This document shows, in pieces, positions 17,903 through 25,328 of a stretch of 64,000 bases of DNA. Each line of letters starts with the position of its first letter. Position 1 is the stretch's first letter. The DNA lies in contig NZ_ARYJ01000006.1 of the NCBI RefSeq assembly GCF_000685215.1, positions 62,001 to 126,000 of the forward strand, given 5' to 3'. The notes under the pieces are model-generated. The model saw nothing but the letters and a program-made list of their open reading frames with translations, ran no database searches and had not been told where the DNA came from. This stretch comes from Hyphomonas jannaschiana VP2. GTDB lineage: Bacteria; Pseudomonadota; Alphaproteobacteria; Caulobacterales; Hyphomonadaceae. The translations under genes and the position numbers were made by a program.

Positions 17903-18541
17903 TCAGCTGTCCCCGACTTTCAGCGCGATCTCGTAGGATTCCGCATCGTCGCCGACATGGATCCGGGCCTCTTTTCCGGATTCGGCCGTCAGAACCGGAT
18001 GCGCGATCAGGTCATCGCCCTCAAGACCGCGATAGATCGATACGTCGATCAGGAGACGGTCGCCTTCATCCGGGGTAACGGTCAGCTCGATCCGGTAACC
18101 TGGCACATCCGATTCCGGCGTCGCGGTGACAAAGGTTCCGGGCACACCCGGCTCGACCGCCATCGTGGAATTGAATCTGTGCTGCTCCTTGTAGGCGTCA
18201 CCTGTGCGCTGGAAATCGCCCTGCAGTTCGACTTTCACAGGGTCTGCGACGGCCGTGGGCAGGACGAGGACGCCGAGGCCAAGCGAGGCGGCCAGTGCGG
18301 CTGCCAGTTTGCGGGGATGTGTTGCCACGGGTTTGAGGATCATTGCGGTTCGTTCCCGAATTGAGGGTTGCTGTTCCGCCTGCAGGACACCCTTCAGATG
18401 ATCGGCCAGCAAATCGCGCACGATTGTGCTGATTGTCCGGCCTTGCCGCCGCGCGAGAGACTGCAGGGCGCTCTTCTCCTCATGAGACAGGCGCACCTCG
18501 ATTTTCTCGCTTTTCTTCGGCTGACGAGGACGGCCCGTCAT
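17903..18541 (-). CDS. Ribbon-helix-helix protein with membrane segment and exported-type C-terminal domain
   Basis: A 212-residue protein with an unusual order of parts. Residues 11-50 form an RHH DNA-binding domain (KIEVRLSHEEKSALQSLARR, RTISTIVRDLLADHL). Residues 79-98 are a hydrophobic helix preceded by RK, and residues 100-212 are a beta-rich domain (VKVELQGDFQRTG, RIELTVTPDEGDRLLIDVS). I infer a one-component membrane-tethered regulator with DNA binding inside and sensing outside, or a protein with an RHH-like start. Tandem palindromes lie 65-100 bp upstream of its start. It is divergent from the ferritin-like gene and convergent with ispH. The domain order is seen directly; the regulatory role is inference. 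Confidence 0.75.
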   Translation of the reverse strand: MTGRPRQPKKSEKIEVRLSHEEKSALQSLARRQGRTISTIVRDLLADHLKGVLQAEQQPSIRERTAMILKPVATHPRKLAAALAASLGLGVLVLPTAVADPVKVELQGDFQRTGDAYKEQHRFNSTMAVEPGVPGTFVTATPESDVPGYRIELTVTPDEGDRLLIDVSIYRGLEGDDLIAHPVLTAESGKEARIHVGDDAESYEIALKVGDS

Positions 18542-18606
18542 CTGGTGGCTCTCCTTTGCAGGCGGTTCGCTGGTGGCACGAACCGGGCGAATCTTACCAC
18601 GCAGGC

Positions 18607-18642
18607 CTTGTCTGACAGCAGGAAAATCTTGTCATGACAGCA
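18607..18642. promoter_or_regulatory. Tandem palindromic operator between the RHH gene and the ferritin-like gene
   Basis: Two near-identical direct repeats, CTTGTCTGACAGCA at 18607-18620 and CTTGTCATGACAGCA at 18628-18642, start 21 bp apart (two helical turns). Each contains an inverted repeat, TGTC-T-GACA and TGTCATGACA. A third dyad, ATGACG-CCTA-CGTCAT, lies at 18691-18706. Tandem short palindromes at helical spacing are how RHH proteins usually bind, so autoregulation by the adjacent RHH protein is likely. The 259-bp gap 18542-18800 otherwise holds nothing recognisable. Confidence 0.65.
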
Positions 18643-18800
18643 TTTCCGCAAGCCTGGCGGCCGGCTTTCCGAAATTTAACCCAAAAAAAGATGACGCCTA
18701 CGTCATTTTCCGTATTTCGCCTCTGTTTCCGAGGACTTAGCCTCTCTCCAATCCGGCCAGTCCGCCCGTTCATGGCCGGCGATAAACTGGGAGAAATGCC

Positions 18801-19916
18801 ATGAAAGTCCAACTCGTCTCCGGCCCGCCCACCGATGTCCGCACCTTCGAGGACCCCGGCGAACTGGCCGACAAACTGACGCCGGAAGACGTCGAAATCA
18901 TCCGCGAAATCTTCAACACGCCGCTGACCGGTTCCTATAACTGGGACTATGAAAGCGCGAACGCGAAGATCCGCCGCCTCTATGAACTCGGCAAGCGGTT
19001 CAACTGGAACGCCGAACTCGATGTCGACTGGGATGTGTACTTCGACAAGAGCGAAGGCCCCTCGCAGGCCGGTCTCAACCCGTTGCACGACCACCCCGTC
19101 TATCTCGCCATGAGCGACGAGGAGAAAAACGAATATGCCTGGCGGTCGCAGGCGCAGGTGCTCTCGCAGTTCCTGCACGGCGAACAGGGCGCCATGATGG
19201 TCGCCTCTCAGCTCGTCTCCTGCGCGCCGACCTATGATGCGAAACTCTACGCCTCCTCGCAGACCTTCGATGAGGCCCGCCATGTGGAAGTGTTCAACAA
19301 ATACCTGCGCACGCGCTGCGGGGTCGAATACCCGATCAATCCGAGCCTCAAGCTTCTGCTGGACAAGATCCTGACCGATCCGCGCTGGGACCTGAAATTC
19401 ATCGGCATGCAGGTGCTGGTCGAAGGACTGGCGCTGGCCGCGTTCCAGACCATGGCGCAAACCACGCGCGATCCGCTGCTGCGCCAGATCGTGACGCTGG
19501 TGATGCGTGACGAGGGCCGGCACGTCGCCTTCGGCGTCAACTATCTGGAGGACTGGATCAAGTCGCTGCCGGAAGAGGAAATCGAGGAACGCGCCCAGTT
19601 CGCCTATGAAGCCTGCGCCATCATGCGCGAACGGCTGTTCTCCACCGTGGTGGAGGAAGAGTTCGGCTTCGACCGCGAGGAAGCCCGCCGCGCCGCCATC
19701 GACTCGGCGGGTGGTCAGGCCTTCCGCAACTTCCTCTTTGAGCGGATGATCCCGAACCTGAAACGGGTCGGCCTGCTGACAGAAAAAGTGAAACCGAAAT
19801 TCGAGGCGCTCGGCGTGTTGCAGTATGAGAATGCTGCAACCGATGCAGAGATCGACTGGGCGGCGCTGGAGCGTCCGCTGGAAACCGGCCGGATCGAACC
19901 CATCGCTGCCGAGTAG
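18801..19916 (+). CDS. Ferritin-like diiron protein (ribonucleotide reductase R2-like fold)
   Basis: A 371-residue protein with a full set of diiron ligands in two equally spaced pairs: E128, E158xxH161 (TFDEARHVE) and E208, E238xxH241 (RDEGRHVAF). This E-29-ExxH pattern occurs twice and defines the ferritin-like/R2-like four-helix bundle. Known relatives include ribonucleotide reductase beta subunits, R2-like oxidases and N-oxygenases; the subgroup cannot be decided here. No nrdA lies nearby, so it is not part of a standard nrdAB operon. The ATG at 18801 is preceded by GGGAGAAATGCC. The divergent RHH gene and its tandem operator may control it. Confidence 0.8.
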   Translation: MKVQLVSGPPTDVRTFEDPGELADKLTPEDVEIIREIFNTPLTGSYNWDYESANAKIRRLYELGKRFNWNAELDVDWDVYFDKSEGPSQAGLNPLHDHPVYLAMSDEEKNEYAWRSQAQVLSQFLHGEQGAMMVASQLVSCAPTYDAKLYASSQTFDEARHVEVFNKYLRTRCGVEYPINPSLKLLLDKILTDPRWDLKFIGMQVLVEGLALAAFQTMAQTTRDPLLRQIVTLVMRDEGRHVAFGVNYLEDWIKSLPEEEIEERAQFAYEACAIMRERLFSTVVEEEFGFDREEARRAAIDSAGGQAFRNFLFERMIPNLKRVGLLTEKVKPKFEALGVLQYENAATDAEIDWAALERPLETGRIEPIAAE

Positions 19917-19972
19917 GATGGGGTTGCCTCGAAAGGCCGGGGGCGCGGGATGCCGCGTCCCCGGTTTTCCAT

Positions 19973-20644
19973 TCAGCCTGCGTTCGAAATGCCCCACATG
20001 GCAGCGAGCGCCACGGCCACCGCAATGGCGAGGCGCAGCCAGGAAAGCTTTGCGTCGCTTAAGGGTACATCGCCAAAGTCTTCACTGGCCCGGCGGCCGG
20101 TGACCATCGGGCGGACGAGATTGTCCTTGAAGAAGATCAGGTACACCGCCACGGCCGCGACATGCAGGCCGATCAGGGCAACCAGGATGTTGAAGCTGAC
20201 CTCATGGATCTCCGCCGCCTGACGCCCGGCCTCAAACGAGACAAGCGTCGACAGCGGGCCGGATTCCAGCCCGTCCACATCCACCGCGAACAGGCCCGTC
20301 CCCAGCTGCACGCAGAGCGCCGCCAGCATGGCGATCACGCTGAGCGTGCCGATGGGATTGTGCCCGAAGCTCGGCTTGTGGACACCATGCTTCAGGCTTT
20401 TCAGGTAACCCAGCATGGCCCCCGGCCCGAGCTGCCAGCTGGTGAAGCGGGCGGTGCGCGGGCCAAGCAGCCCCCAGGCCAGCCGGAACGTCACCAGGCC
20501 GACCAGGATCATCCCCATCCGCCGGTGCCAGTCCATCATGTGGTTTTCCGCGGACCACCACATGGCGACGACCAGCAACACGGTGGACCAGTGGAACAGG
20601 CGCAGCGCCCCGTCCCAGACGAGGATACGGTTACCCTTTGCCAT
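19973..20644 (-). CDS. Cytochrome b561-type membrane protein
   Basis: A 223-residue protein with four to five membrane helices and the di-haem b architecture of bacterial cytochrome b561/Ni-hydrogenase b subunits: VWDGALRLFHWSTVLLV (haem His), ENHMMDWHRRMGMILVGLVTFRLAWG (His, within 33-58), GLFAVDVDG, and AAEIHEVSFN with GLHVAAV carrying the C-terminal haem histidines. It should carry electrons between the quinone pool and a periplasmic partner. It starts 6 bp after the stop of a cytochrome c' lipoprotein, the likely partner. The gene order cytochrome c' then b561 recurs in proteobacteria. Confidence 0.9.
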   Translation of the reverse strand: MAKGNRILVWDGALRLFHWSTVLLVVAMWWSAENHMMDWHRRMGMILVGLVTFRLAWGLLGPRTARFTSWQLGPGAMLGYLKSLKHGVHKPSFGHNPIGTLSVIAMLAALCVQLGTGLFAVDVDGLESGPLSTLVSFEAGRQAAEIHEVSFNILVALIGLHVAAVAVYLIFFKDNLVRPMVTGRRASEDFGDVPLSDAKLSWLRLAIAVAVALAAMWGISNAG

Positions 20645-20650
20645 CGCGGA

Positions 20651-21178
20651 TCAGTCGTCTGCGCGGAATTTTTCGTGGCAGGATTTGCAGGTGCCGCCGG
20701 TTGTGGCGAACGCCGGGGCAATCACAGCCAGGTCACCGGTCTCAGCAGCTGTAGCCAGAGCGCCTGCCGCCATCTGGAAGTCAGACAGCTTCTCGGTGAA
20801 GAGGTCCGGCTCTTCCCAGATCGCCGGCAGGGCATCGGTCTTCACGCCGGAATCCGGCCCGGTGCCGGCCGGGAACCAGTCGGCCATGCCTTCGGACTCC
20901 ACCGGCACGCTGGCCGCCGCAGCCTGGATGGCTGCCATATCCGGCTCACTTGCTTTCAGCTGGTCGCTGATCGTCTTGAAGGCCTTGCCCAGTTTCTTCA
21001 GCTGGCCCTGGCGCAGTTCGATCTGCTCTTTCGGGGTCATGCCATTGTCCAGCACGACTTCCTCAGCCGCAGGAGCAACCTCTGATTCAGGGGCGCTCGA
21101 GTCGCTGCCGCCGCACGCGGCCAGCAGGGACACACCGGCAATCGCGGCGAGGGCAAAAGTGGTTTGACGAATCTTCAT
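20651..21178 (-). CDS. Cytochrome c' lipoprotein
   Basis: A 175-residue protein. The start at 21178 gives a lipoprotein signal peptide (LLAACGG), followed by an acidic linker and a four-helix cytochrome c' domain ([21 protein letters not shown]). The haem site CKSCHEKF lies at the extreme C-terminus, as expected for class II c-type cytochromes. Lipid anchoring should hold it on the periplasmic side of a membrane. It leads the pair with cytochrome b561. Cytochrome c' proteins bind NO or shuttle electrons; which applies here is unknown. An ATG farther upstream in the same frame is rejected because it would destroy the signal peptide. Confidence 0.92.
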   Translation of the reverse strand: MKIRQTTFALAAIAGVSLLAACGGSDSSAPESEVAPAAEEVVLDNGMTPKEQIELRQGQLKKLGKAFKTISDQLKASEPDMAAIQAAAASVPVESEGMADWFPAGTGPDSGVKTDALPAIWEEPDLFTEKLSDFQMAAGALATAAETGDLAVIAPAFATTGGTCKSCHEKFRADD

Positions 21179-21353
21179 GCAAGTCTCCATGGGCTTTACC
21201 ATGGGGACGGTAAGCGAAGCCCCCGGCAGGTGCAATCGAAACCGGGGCGGCATGCGGCAAAGCGAACCGCCTGACCATAAAGGGCGCATGGCCCGATTTG
21301 CCGCGTGCAGCGGAATGTTCAAATCCGCTGCGCAATCTGGCATAAGCGCCGCC

Positions 21354-22382
21354 ATGACCACACGCATCGCCGCCTTCTACCTGTTCTTCCCGTTCCCGGC
21401 CTTCGAGGCCTCACGTGAGCCGCTGCGCGCCACGCTGGAGGCTGCCGGTGTCAAAGGCACTGTGCTGCTGGCCGCCGAGGGCGTGAACGGCACCATCGCC
21501 GCCAGCCCCGAGGGCATCGACACGGCGCTCGCCGCCCTGCGGGCCCTGCCGGGGGCCGAGGCGCTGGAGGCCAAATTCTCCGAAGCGGACGAGAACCCGT
21601 TCCTGCGCCTGAAAGTGCGCCTGAAGCAGGAGATCGTCACAATGGGCGTGCCGGGCACCGACCCGAATTCGCTGGTCGGCACCTATGTCACGCCGGAAGA
21701 GTGGAACGCGCTGATCAGCGACCCCGACACGGTGCTGATCGATACGCGCAACGACTATGAATACGCCATCGGCACGTTCGAAGGCGCCATCGACCCGGAA
21801 ACCAAAACCTTCCGTGAATTCCCGGAATGGTTCCGCGCCTTCCGCGAGAAACTGGAAGCCGAAGGCCGCAAGCCGAAGATCGCCATGTTCTGCACCGGCG
21901 GCATCCGCTGCGAGAAGGCGACGAGCTTCGTGAAGGCCGAAGGCATCGAGGATGTGTTCCACCTGAAAGGCGGCATCCTGAAATATCTGGAAGACGTGCC
22001 GGAAGAACAAAGCCTGTGGCGCGGCGAATGTTTCGTGTTCGATGAGCGCGTCTCGGTGAAGCATGACCTGACCCCAGGCGACTATGACATGTGTCACGCC
22101 TGCAAGCGGCCGATCACCGAGGACGACAAGATGGGCAACGCCTATGTGCCCGGCGTCTCCTGCCCGCACTGTATCGATGAGATGACGCCGGATCAGAAGC
22201 GCCGCTTCGCCGAGCGCCAGAAGCAGATCAACCTCGCCCGAAAGCGCGGCGAAGCGCATATGGGCCCCGACGCAGCTGCCGTCGCTGCCCGCCGCCGCGA
22301 AGAGGCGCTGGAAGCGAAGGCAAGAGAAGGCCAGGAAGCAACAGAGGCCGCCAAGGAAGACGCAGGCACCGAAGATGCTTGA
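21354..22382 (+). CDS. trhO: tRNA uridine(34) hydroxylase (rhodanese-like)
   Basis: A 342-residue member of the YceA/TrhO family, which hydroxylates U34 of tRNA to 5-hydroxyuridine as a step to wobble modification. It has the N-terminal acylphosphatase-like domain ([18 protein letters not shown]), a rhodanese domain ([19 protein letters not shown]) with catalytic C180 in [12 protein letters not shown], then the zinc-type cysteine pairs MCHACKRP and CPHCID and a basic helical tail. The ATG at 21354 starts the conserved region. It overlaps the next gene by 8 bp and heads a three-gene run with a GFA-domain protein and a GST. Confidence 0.93.
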   Translation: MTTRIAAFYLFFPFPAFEASREPLRATLEAAGVKGTVLLAAEGVNGTIAASPEGIDTALAALRALPGAEALEAKFSEADENPFLRLKVRLKQEIVTMGVPGTDPNSLVGTYVTPEEWNALISDPDTVLIDTRNDYEYAIGTFEGAIDPETKTFREFPEWFRAFREKLEAEGRKPKIAMFCTGGIRCEKATSFVKAEGIEDVFHLKGGILKYLEDVPEEQSLWRGECFVFDERVSVKHDLTPGDYDMCHACKRPITEDDKMGNAYVPGVSCPHCIDEMTPDQKRRFAERQKQINLARKRGEAHMGPDAAAVAARRREEALEAKAREGQEATEAAKEDAGTEDA

Positions 22383-22776
22383 AGGCAGCTGCCTCTGCGG
22401 CGCGGTGCGCTACGAAGTCACCGCCGACCCCGGCCCGATCGTTCATTGCCATTGCCACACCTGCCGCAAGGCACACGGGACGGCGTTTTCCTCCGTTATG
22501 CCGGTGGCACGCGAAGCCTTCCGCTGGACCGCCGGCGAAGAGGCGCTGAACCGGTTTGAATCGAGCGAAGGCAAGTTCCGGAACTTCTGCAGCAAATGCG
22601 GCTCTCACATCATGGCAGAGCGGGTGAGCCAGCCGGTCGTGCTGTTGCGGCTCGGCTGTCTCGACACTGAGATCGAAGGCAATCCGCTGGGCCATATCTG
22701 GCGGTCTGACTGCGCCAGCTGGTACGACCCGAAAGACACGCTTCCGGAATATCCGGAAGGCTTTCCCGCGAAGTGA
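22375..22776 (+). CDS. GFA (CENP-V/glutathione-dependent formaldehyde-activating) domain protein
   Basis: A 133-residue zinc protein with the typical cysteine set: [24 protein letters not shown] and [10 protein letters not shown]. The fold is that of the Gfa/CENP-V family, named for a glutathione-formaldehyde adduct activity that has been questioned for many members. It overlaps trhO by 8 bp upstream and the GST gene by one base downstream, so it is translationally coupled. Pairing with a GST suggests glutathione-linked detoxification, which is an inference from context. Confidence 0.92.
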   Translation: MLEGSCLCGAVRYEVTADPGPIVHCHCHTCRKAHGTAFSSVMPVAREAFRWTAGEEALNRFESSEGKFRNFCSKCGSHIMAERVSQPVVLLRLGCLDTEIEGNPLGHIWRSDCASWYDPKDTLPEYPEGFPAK

Positions 22777-23450
22777 TGCCGGACGCCGCACCCCCGATCC
22801 TCTACACGTTCCGCCGCTGTCCCTATGCCATGCGCGCGCGGCTGGCCCTCTCTGCCGCGCAGCTGGACATTCGCGTGCGGGAAGTGGTGCTGCGCGACAA
22901 GCCGGCGGCGATGCTGGAGGCGAGCCCCAAGGGCACGGTACCCGTTCTGGTGCTGGAAAGCGGCGAGGTGATCGACGAGAGCCTCGACGTAATGCGCTGG
23001 GCGCTGGCGGAGAATGATCCCGAAGGCTGGCTGGAAGCGGATGCGGCGGAGACAGACGCCCTCATCGCGCAGAATGACGGGCCGTTCAAACGCGCGCTCG
23101 ACCGCTACAAATACCCGAACCGGTATGAGGATGAGAGCGCCGATCCGGTGGCCAATCGCGAGGCGGGGCTCGCCATCCTGGAAGGCCTGTCAGAGCGGAT
23201 CGCGGCCCATGGCGGGCAGCTCTTCGGCCCTGCACCCACGCTGGCCGACATGGCGATCTTCCCCTTCGTGCGCCAGTTCGCCCACACCGACATGGACTGG
23301 TGGGAGGCGGCCGCGCCCGGCCCGGTGAAAACCTGGCTCGCCGGACACAAGGAAAGCGCCCGCTTCCGCGCTATCATGAAGAAATATCCCCAATGGGCGC
23401 CTGGCGAGGCCGAACCCGCCTTACCTCTTTCCGGGCCTGTTGCCGGATAA
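22776..23450 (+). CDS. Glutathione S-transferase family protein
   Basis: A 224-residue protein with an N-terminal thioredoxin-like domain that starts ILYTFRRCPYAMRARLAL (CPYA in the place of the Grx/GST active site), the cis-Pro motif KGTVPVL, and ESLDVMRWAL, followed by an all-helical GST C-terminal domain (APTLADMAIFPFVRQF). It probably conjugates or reduces small molecules with glutathione in the cytoplasm. The ATG at 22776 overlaps the preceding TGA by one base; a GTG just before is also possible. It is the last gene of the trhO run, followed by tRNA-Pro. Confidence 0.9.
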   Translation: MPDAAPPILYTFRRCPYAMRARLALSAAQLDIRVREVVLRDKPAAMLEASPKGTVPVLVLESGEVIDESLDVMRWALAENDPEGWLEADAAETDALIAQNDGPFKRALDRYKYPNRYEDESADPVANREAGLAILEGLSERIAAHGGQLFGPAPTLADMAIFPFVRQFAHTDMDWWEAAAPGPVKTWLAGHKESARFRAIMKKYPQWAPGEAEPALPLSGPVAG

Positions 23451-23518
23451 GCTGCACCCGCCCGCTTTTGCCCCCTTGCAAAATCCGCCGCGGGGCGTAA
23501 ACAGCCCGTTCTTCGGCA

Positions 23519-23595
23519 CGGAGTGTAGCTCAGCCTGGTAGAGCACTGTCTTCGGGAGGCAGGGGCCGGAGGTTCGAATCCTCTCACTCCGACCA
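23519..23595 (+). tRNA. tRNA-Pro(CGG)
   Basis: A complete 77-nt cloverleaf with encoded CCA. Acceptor stem CGGAGTG pairs with CACTCCG; D-arm GCTC/GAGC; anticodon stem CTGTC/GGCAG with loop TTCGGGA gives anticodon CGG, read as proline CCG; the T-loop GGTTCGAATCC is standard. It follows the GST gene by 68 bp. A three-way stem structure starts at the next base. Confidence 0.97.
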
Positions 23596-23656
23596 TTTCT
23601 TTCCAGTCCGGCTTCGCCGGACTTTTTGATCCGGTGGATCAAAAAGAGGAAAGAAA
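23596..23656 (+). terminator. Three-way stem structure and terminator immediately after tRNA-Pro
   Basis: An outer stem, TTTCTTTCC at 23596-23604 with GGAAAGAAA at 23648-23656, encloses two perfect hairpins: AGTCCGGC-TTC-GCCGGACT (23605-23623), followed by TTTTT and so a good intrinsic terminator for the tRNA, and TTTTTGATCC-GGT-GGATCAAAAA (23623-23645). The rest of the 291-bp gap to the MATE gene holds no gene; TTGACA at 23705 with TATTGC 18 bases later is a possible promoter for it. Confidence 0.7.
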
Positions 23657-23886
23657 TGCGCGCCGCGCGAGCAAGCGCCCTGCCGCACGACATTATCCCC
23701 CCAATTGACAACCCGCCCCAACCCGGCCTATTGCCCCGCGCAAGGGTTCTGAGCCCCTGCCGCCTGCAGACGTCCCGTCACGGTGAAGCTCTTTCAAGAC
23801 ATCTCTTCCCTCACCCTCGATGCATTTCGACGGTGGGTAATGCAGGCCCCCATCCCAGTCGGAATGCCTCTTTTGAGGAGTGTGTG

Positions 23887-25269
23887 ATGTCTTTGCGACC
23901 ATCGCCCGACAATCAATTCCTGACACGGCCGCCCGGCCAGGTGTTCGCCGCCAACGCCCTGCCCATGATGCTGATCATGCTGATGAACGGGCTGCTGAAC
24001 ATTATCGACGCGGCCTTTCTGGGCCACTTCGTGGGCACCGGCGCGATGACGGCCATCGGCCTTGTCTTTCCTGCCATCATGGTACTGATCGCCTTGTCCA
24101 CGCTGGTCAGCGGCGGCATGTCCAGCCTTCTGGCCCGCCAGCTCGGCGCGGGCGATAAAGACGGTGCAGGCGCCACGCTGGCCAGTGCGCACGGCCTCGC
24201 CCTCGCCATTGCAACGGTGGTGATGATCGCCTTCCTGTGCGGGGGACGGGCGGTTGCGAACCAGCTTTCCGCGTCTGACCCGGCCATTGCCGACATGGCC
24301 TTCACTTATATGGCGATCACCGTGCTGGCCCTACCGGTCCAGTTTGCCCTTGGTCTGCATGCGGACACATGGCGGAACGAAGGCCGGGCCGGGCTGATCG
24401 CGCTGCTGTCCGTTGGCGTGACGCTGGCGAACATCCTGCTCAACTTCGTCCTGATCGGCGGAATGGGGCTGGGTGTGGCCGGATCTGCCTGGGGCACGGC
24501 AATGGCACAGGTATTCGGCCTCGGCCTGCTCATGTGGCTGCGTTGCCGCGGACAGGGCATCGTGCCGCTACAGGCCCTGCGCCGGCATCGATGGACCGGA
24601 AGCTGGGCCCGTCTGGCCGGACTTGGCGCGCCGCTCAGCCTCAGCTTCATCGGCATGGCGCTTGTTTCGTCCTGTGTGATCGTGTCCCTGCGCCTGACCG
24701 CCGGGACAGACTATGCTGACACGATTGCCGCCTATGGCATCGTCACCCGTGTGCTGGGTTTTGCCTTCCTTCCGAGCATGGCATTCGCCCTGGCCCTGCA
24801 GAGCATCGCCGGGAACAATTGGGGCGCCGGCCTGCAGAACCGTGCACGGAGCGTTCTGCGGATCGCCCTTCTGACGACCTTGGCCTACAGCCTGTGCATG
24901 GAAGTCATCTTCCTGACCGGCGGCGCGGCCATCGGGGCGGCCTTTATCGGCGATCCGCGCGTGATAGCAGAGGTTGCCGGAATCCTGCGCCTGATGGGCC
25001 TGCTCTACCTGTTCACAGGCCCTGTGCTGTCGCTGGCGCTTTACTTCCAGGCCATCGGCCAGCCGCAAAAGGCCGGGCTGTTGACCCTGTCGAAATCCTT
25101 CATTCTGTTGCCCGCGCTGATCGCAGCGCTGGCGGCCACTAAGGGCGCGCAGGCGATCTGGTTTGCCTTCCCGATATCGGACGGTCTGGCGCTGGCTCTG
25201 GCAATTGCACTGGCCGTCCCGGTGTTGAAGAGTGCGCCGGAGCGGGCACCGCTCACCCCGGCACAATAA
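23887..25269 (+). CDS. MATE family efflux transporter
   Basis: A 460-residue protein with twelve hydrophobic segments in two similar halves, typical of multidrug and toxin extrusion exporters. Diagnostic stretches are NIIDAAFLGHFVGTGAMTAIGL near the first helix pair (written here as residues 34-55), the GGMSSLLARQLGAGD loop, and its counterpart with GNNWGAG in the second half (AFALALQSIAGNNWGAG). It should export cationic or other small molecules by Na+ or H+ antiport. The ATG at 23887 is preceded by GAGGAG at 7 bases. The gene ends at a strong bidirectional terminator shared with alaS. Confidence 0.92.
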   Translation: MSLRPSPDNQFLTRPPGQVFAANALPMMLIMLMNGLLNIIDAAFLGHFVGTGAMTAIGLVFPAIMVLIALSTLVSGGMSSLLARQLGAGDKDGAGATLASAHGLALAIATVVMIAFLCGGRAVANQLSASDPAIADMAFTYMAITVLALPVQFALGLHADTWRNEGRAGLIALLSVGVTLANILLNFVLIGGMGLGVAGSAWGTAMAQVFGLGLLMWLRCRGQGIVPLQALRRHRWTGSWARLAGLGAPLSLSFIGMALVSSCVIVSLRLTAGTDYADTIAAYGIVTRVLGFAFLPSMAFALALQSIAGNNWGAGLQNRARSVLRIALLTTLAYSLCMEVIFLTGGAAIGAAFIGDPRVIAEVAGILRLMGLLYLFTGPVLSLALYFQAIGQPQKAGLLTLSKSFILLPALIAALAATKGAQAIWFAFPISDGLALALAIALAVPVLKSAPERAPLTPAQ

Positions 25270-25271
25270 AA

Positions 25272-25300
25272 AAAGCGGGCCGGAAAAACCGGCCCGCTTT
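25272..25300. terminator. Bidirectional intrinsic terminator between the MATE gene and alaS
   Basis: A perfect 12-bp hairpin, AAAGCGGGCCGG, loop AAAAA, CCGGCCCGCTTT, is flanked by A-rich sequence on the left and CTTTTC on the right. It can end transcription of the MATE gene and of the convergent alaS. Confidence 0.9.
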
Positions 25301-25328
25301 CTTTTCTTCCGTATCTTTTCCGCGCAGC

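Noticed and set aside
23596..23656. tRNA-Pro end as an integration (att) site of a genomic island
   Set aside because: No integrase gene follows, and I found no duplicated tRNA 3' end in the window; only the stem structure is claimed.
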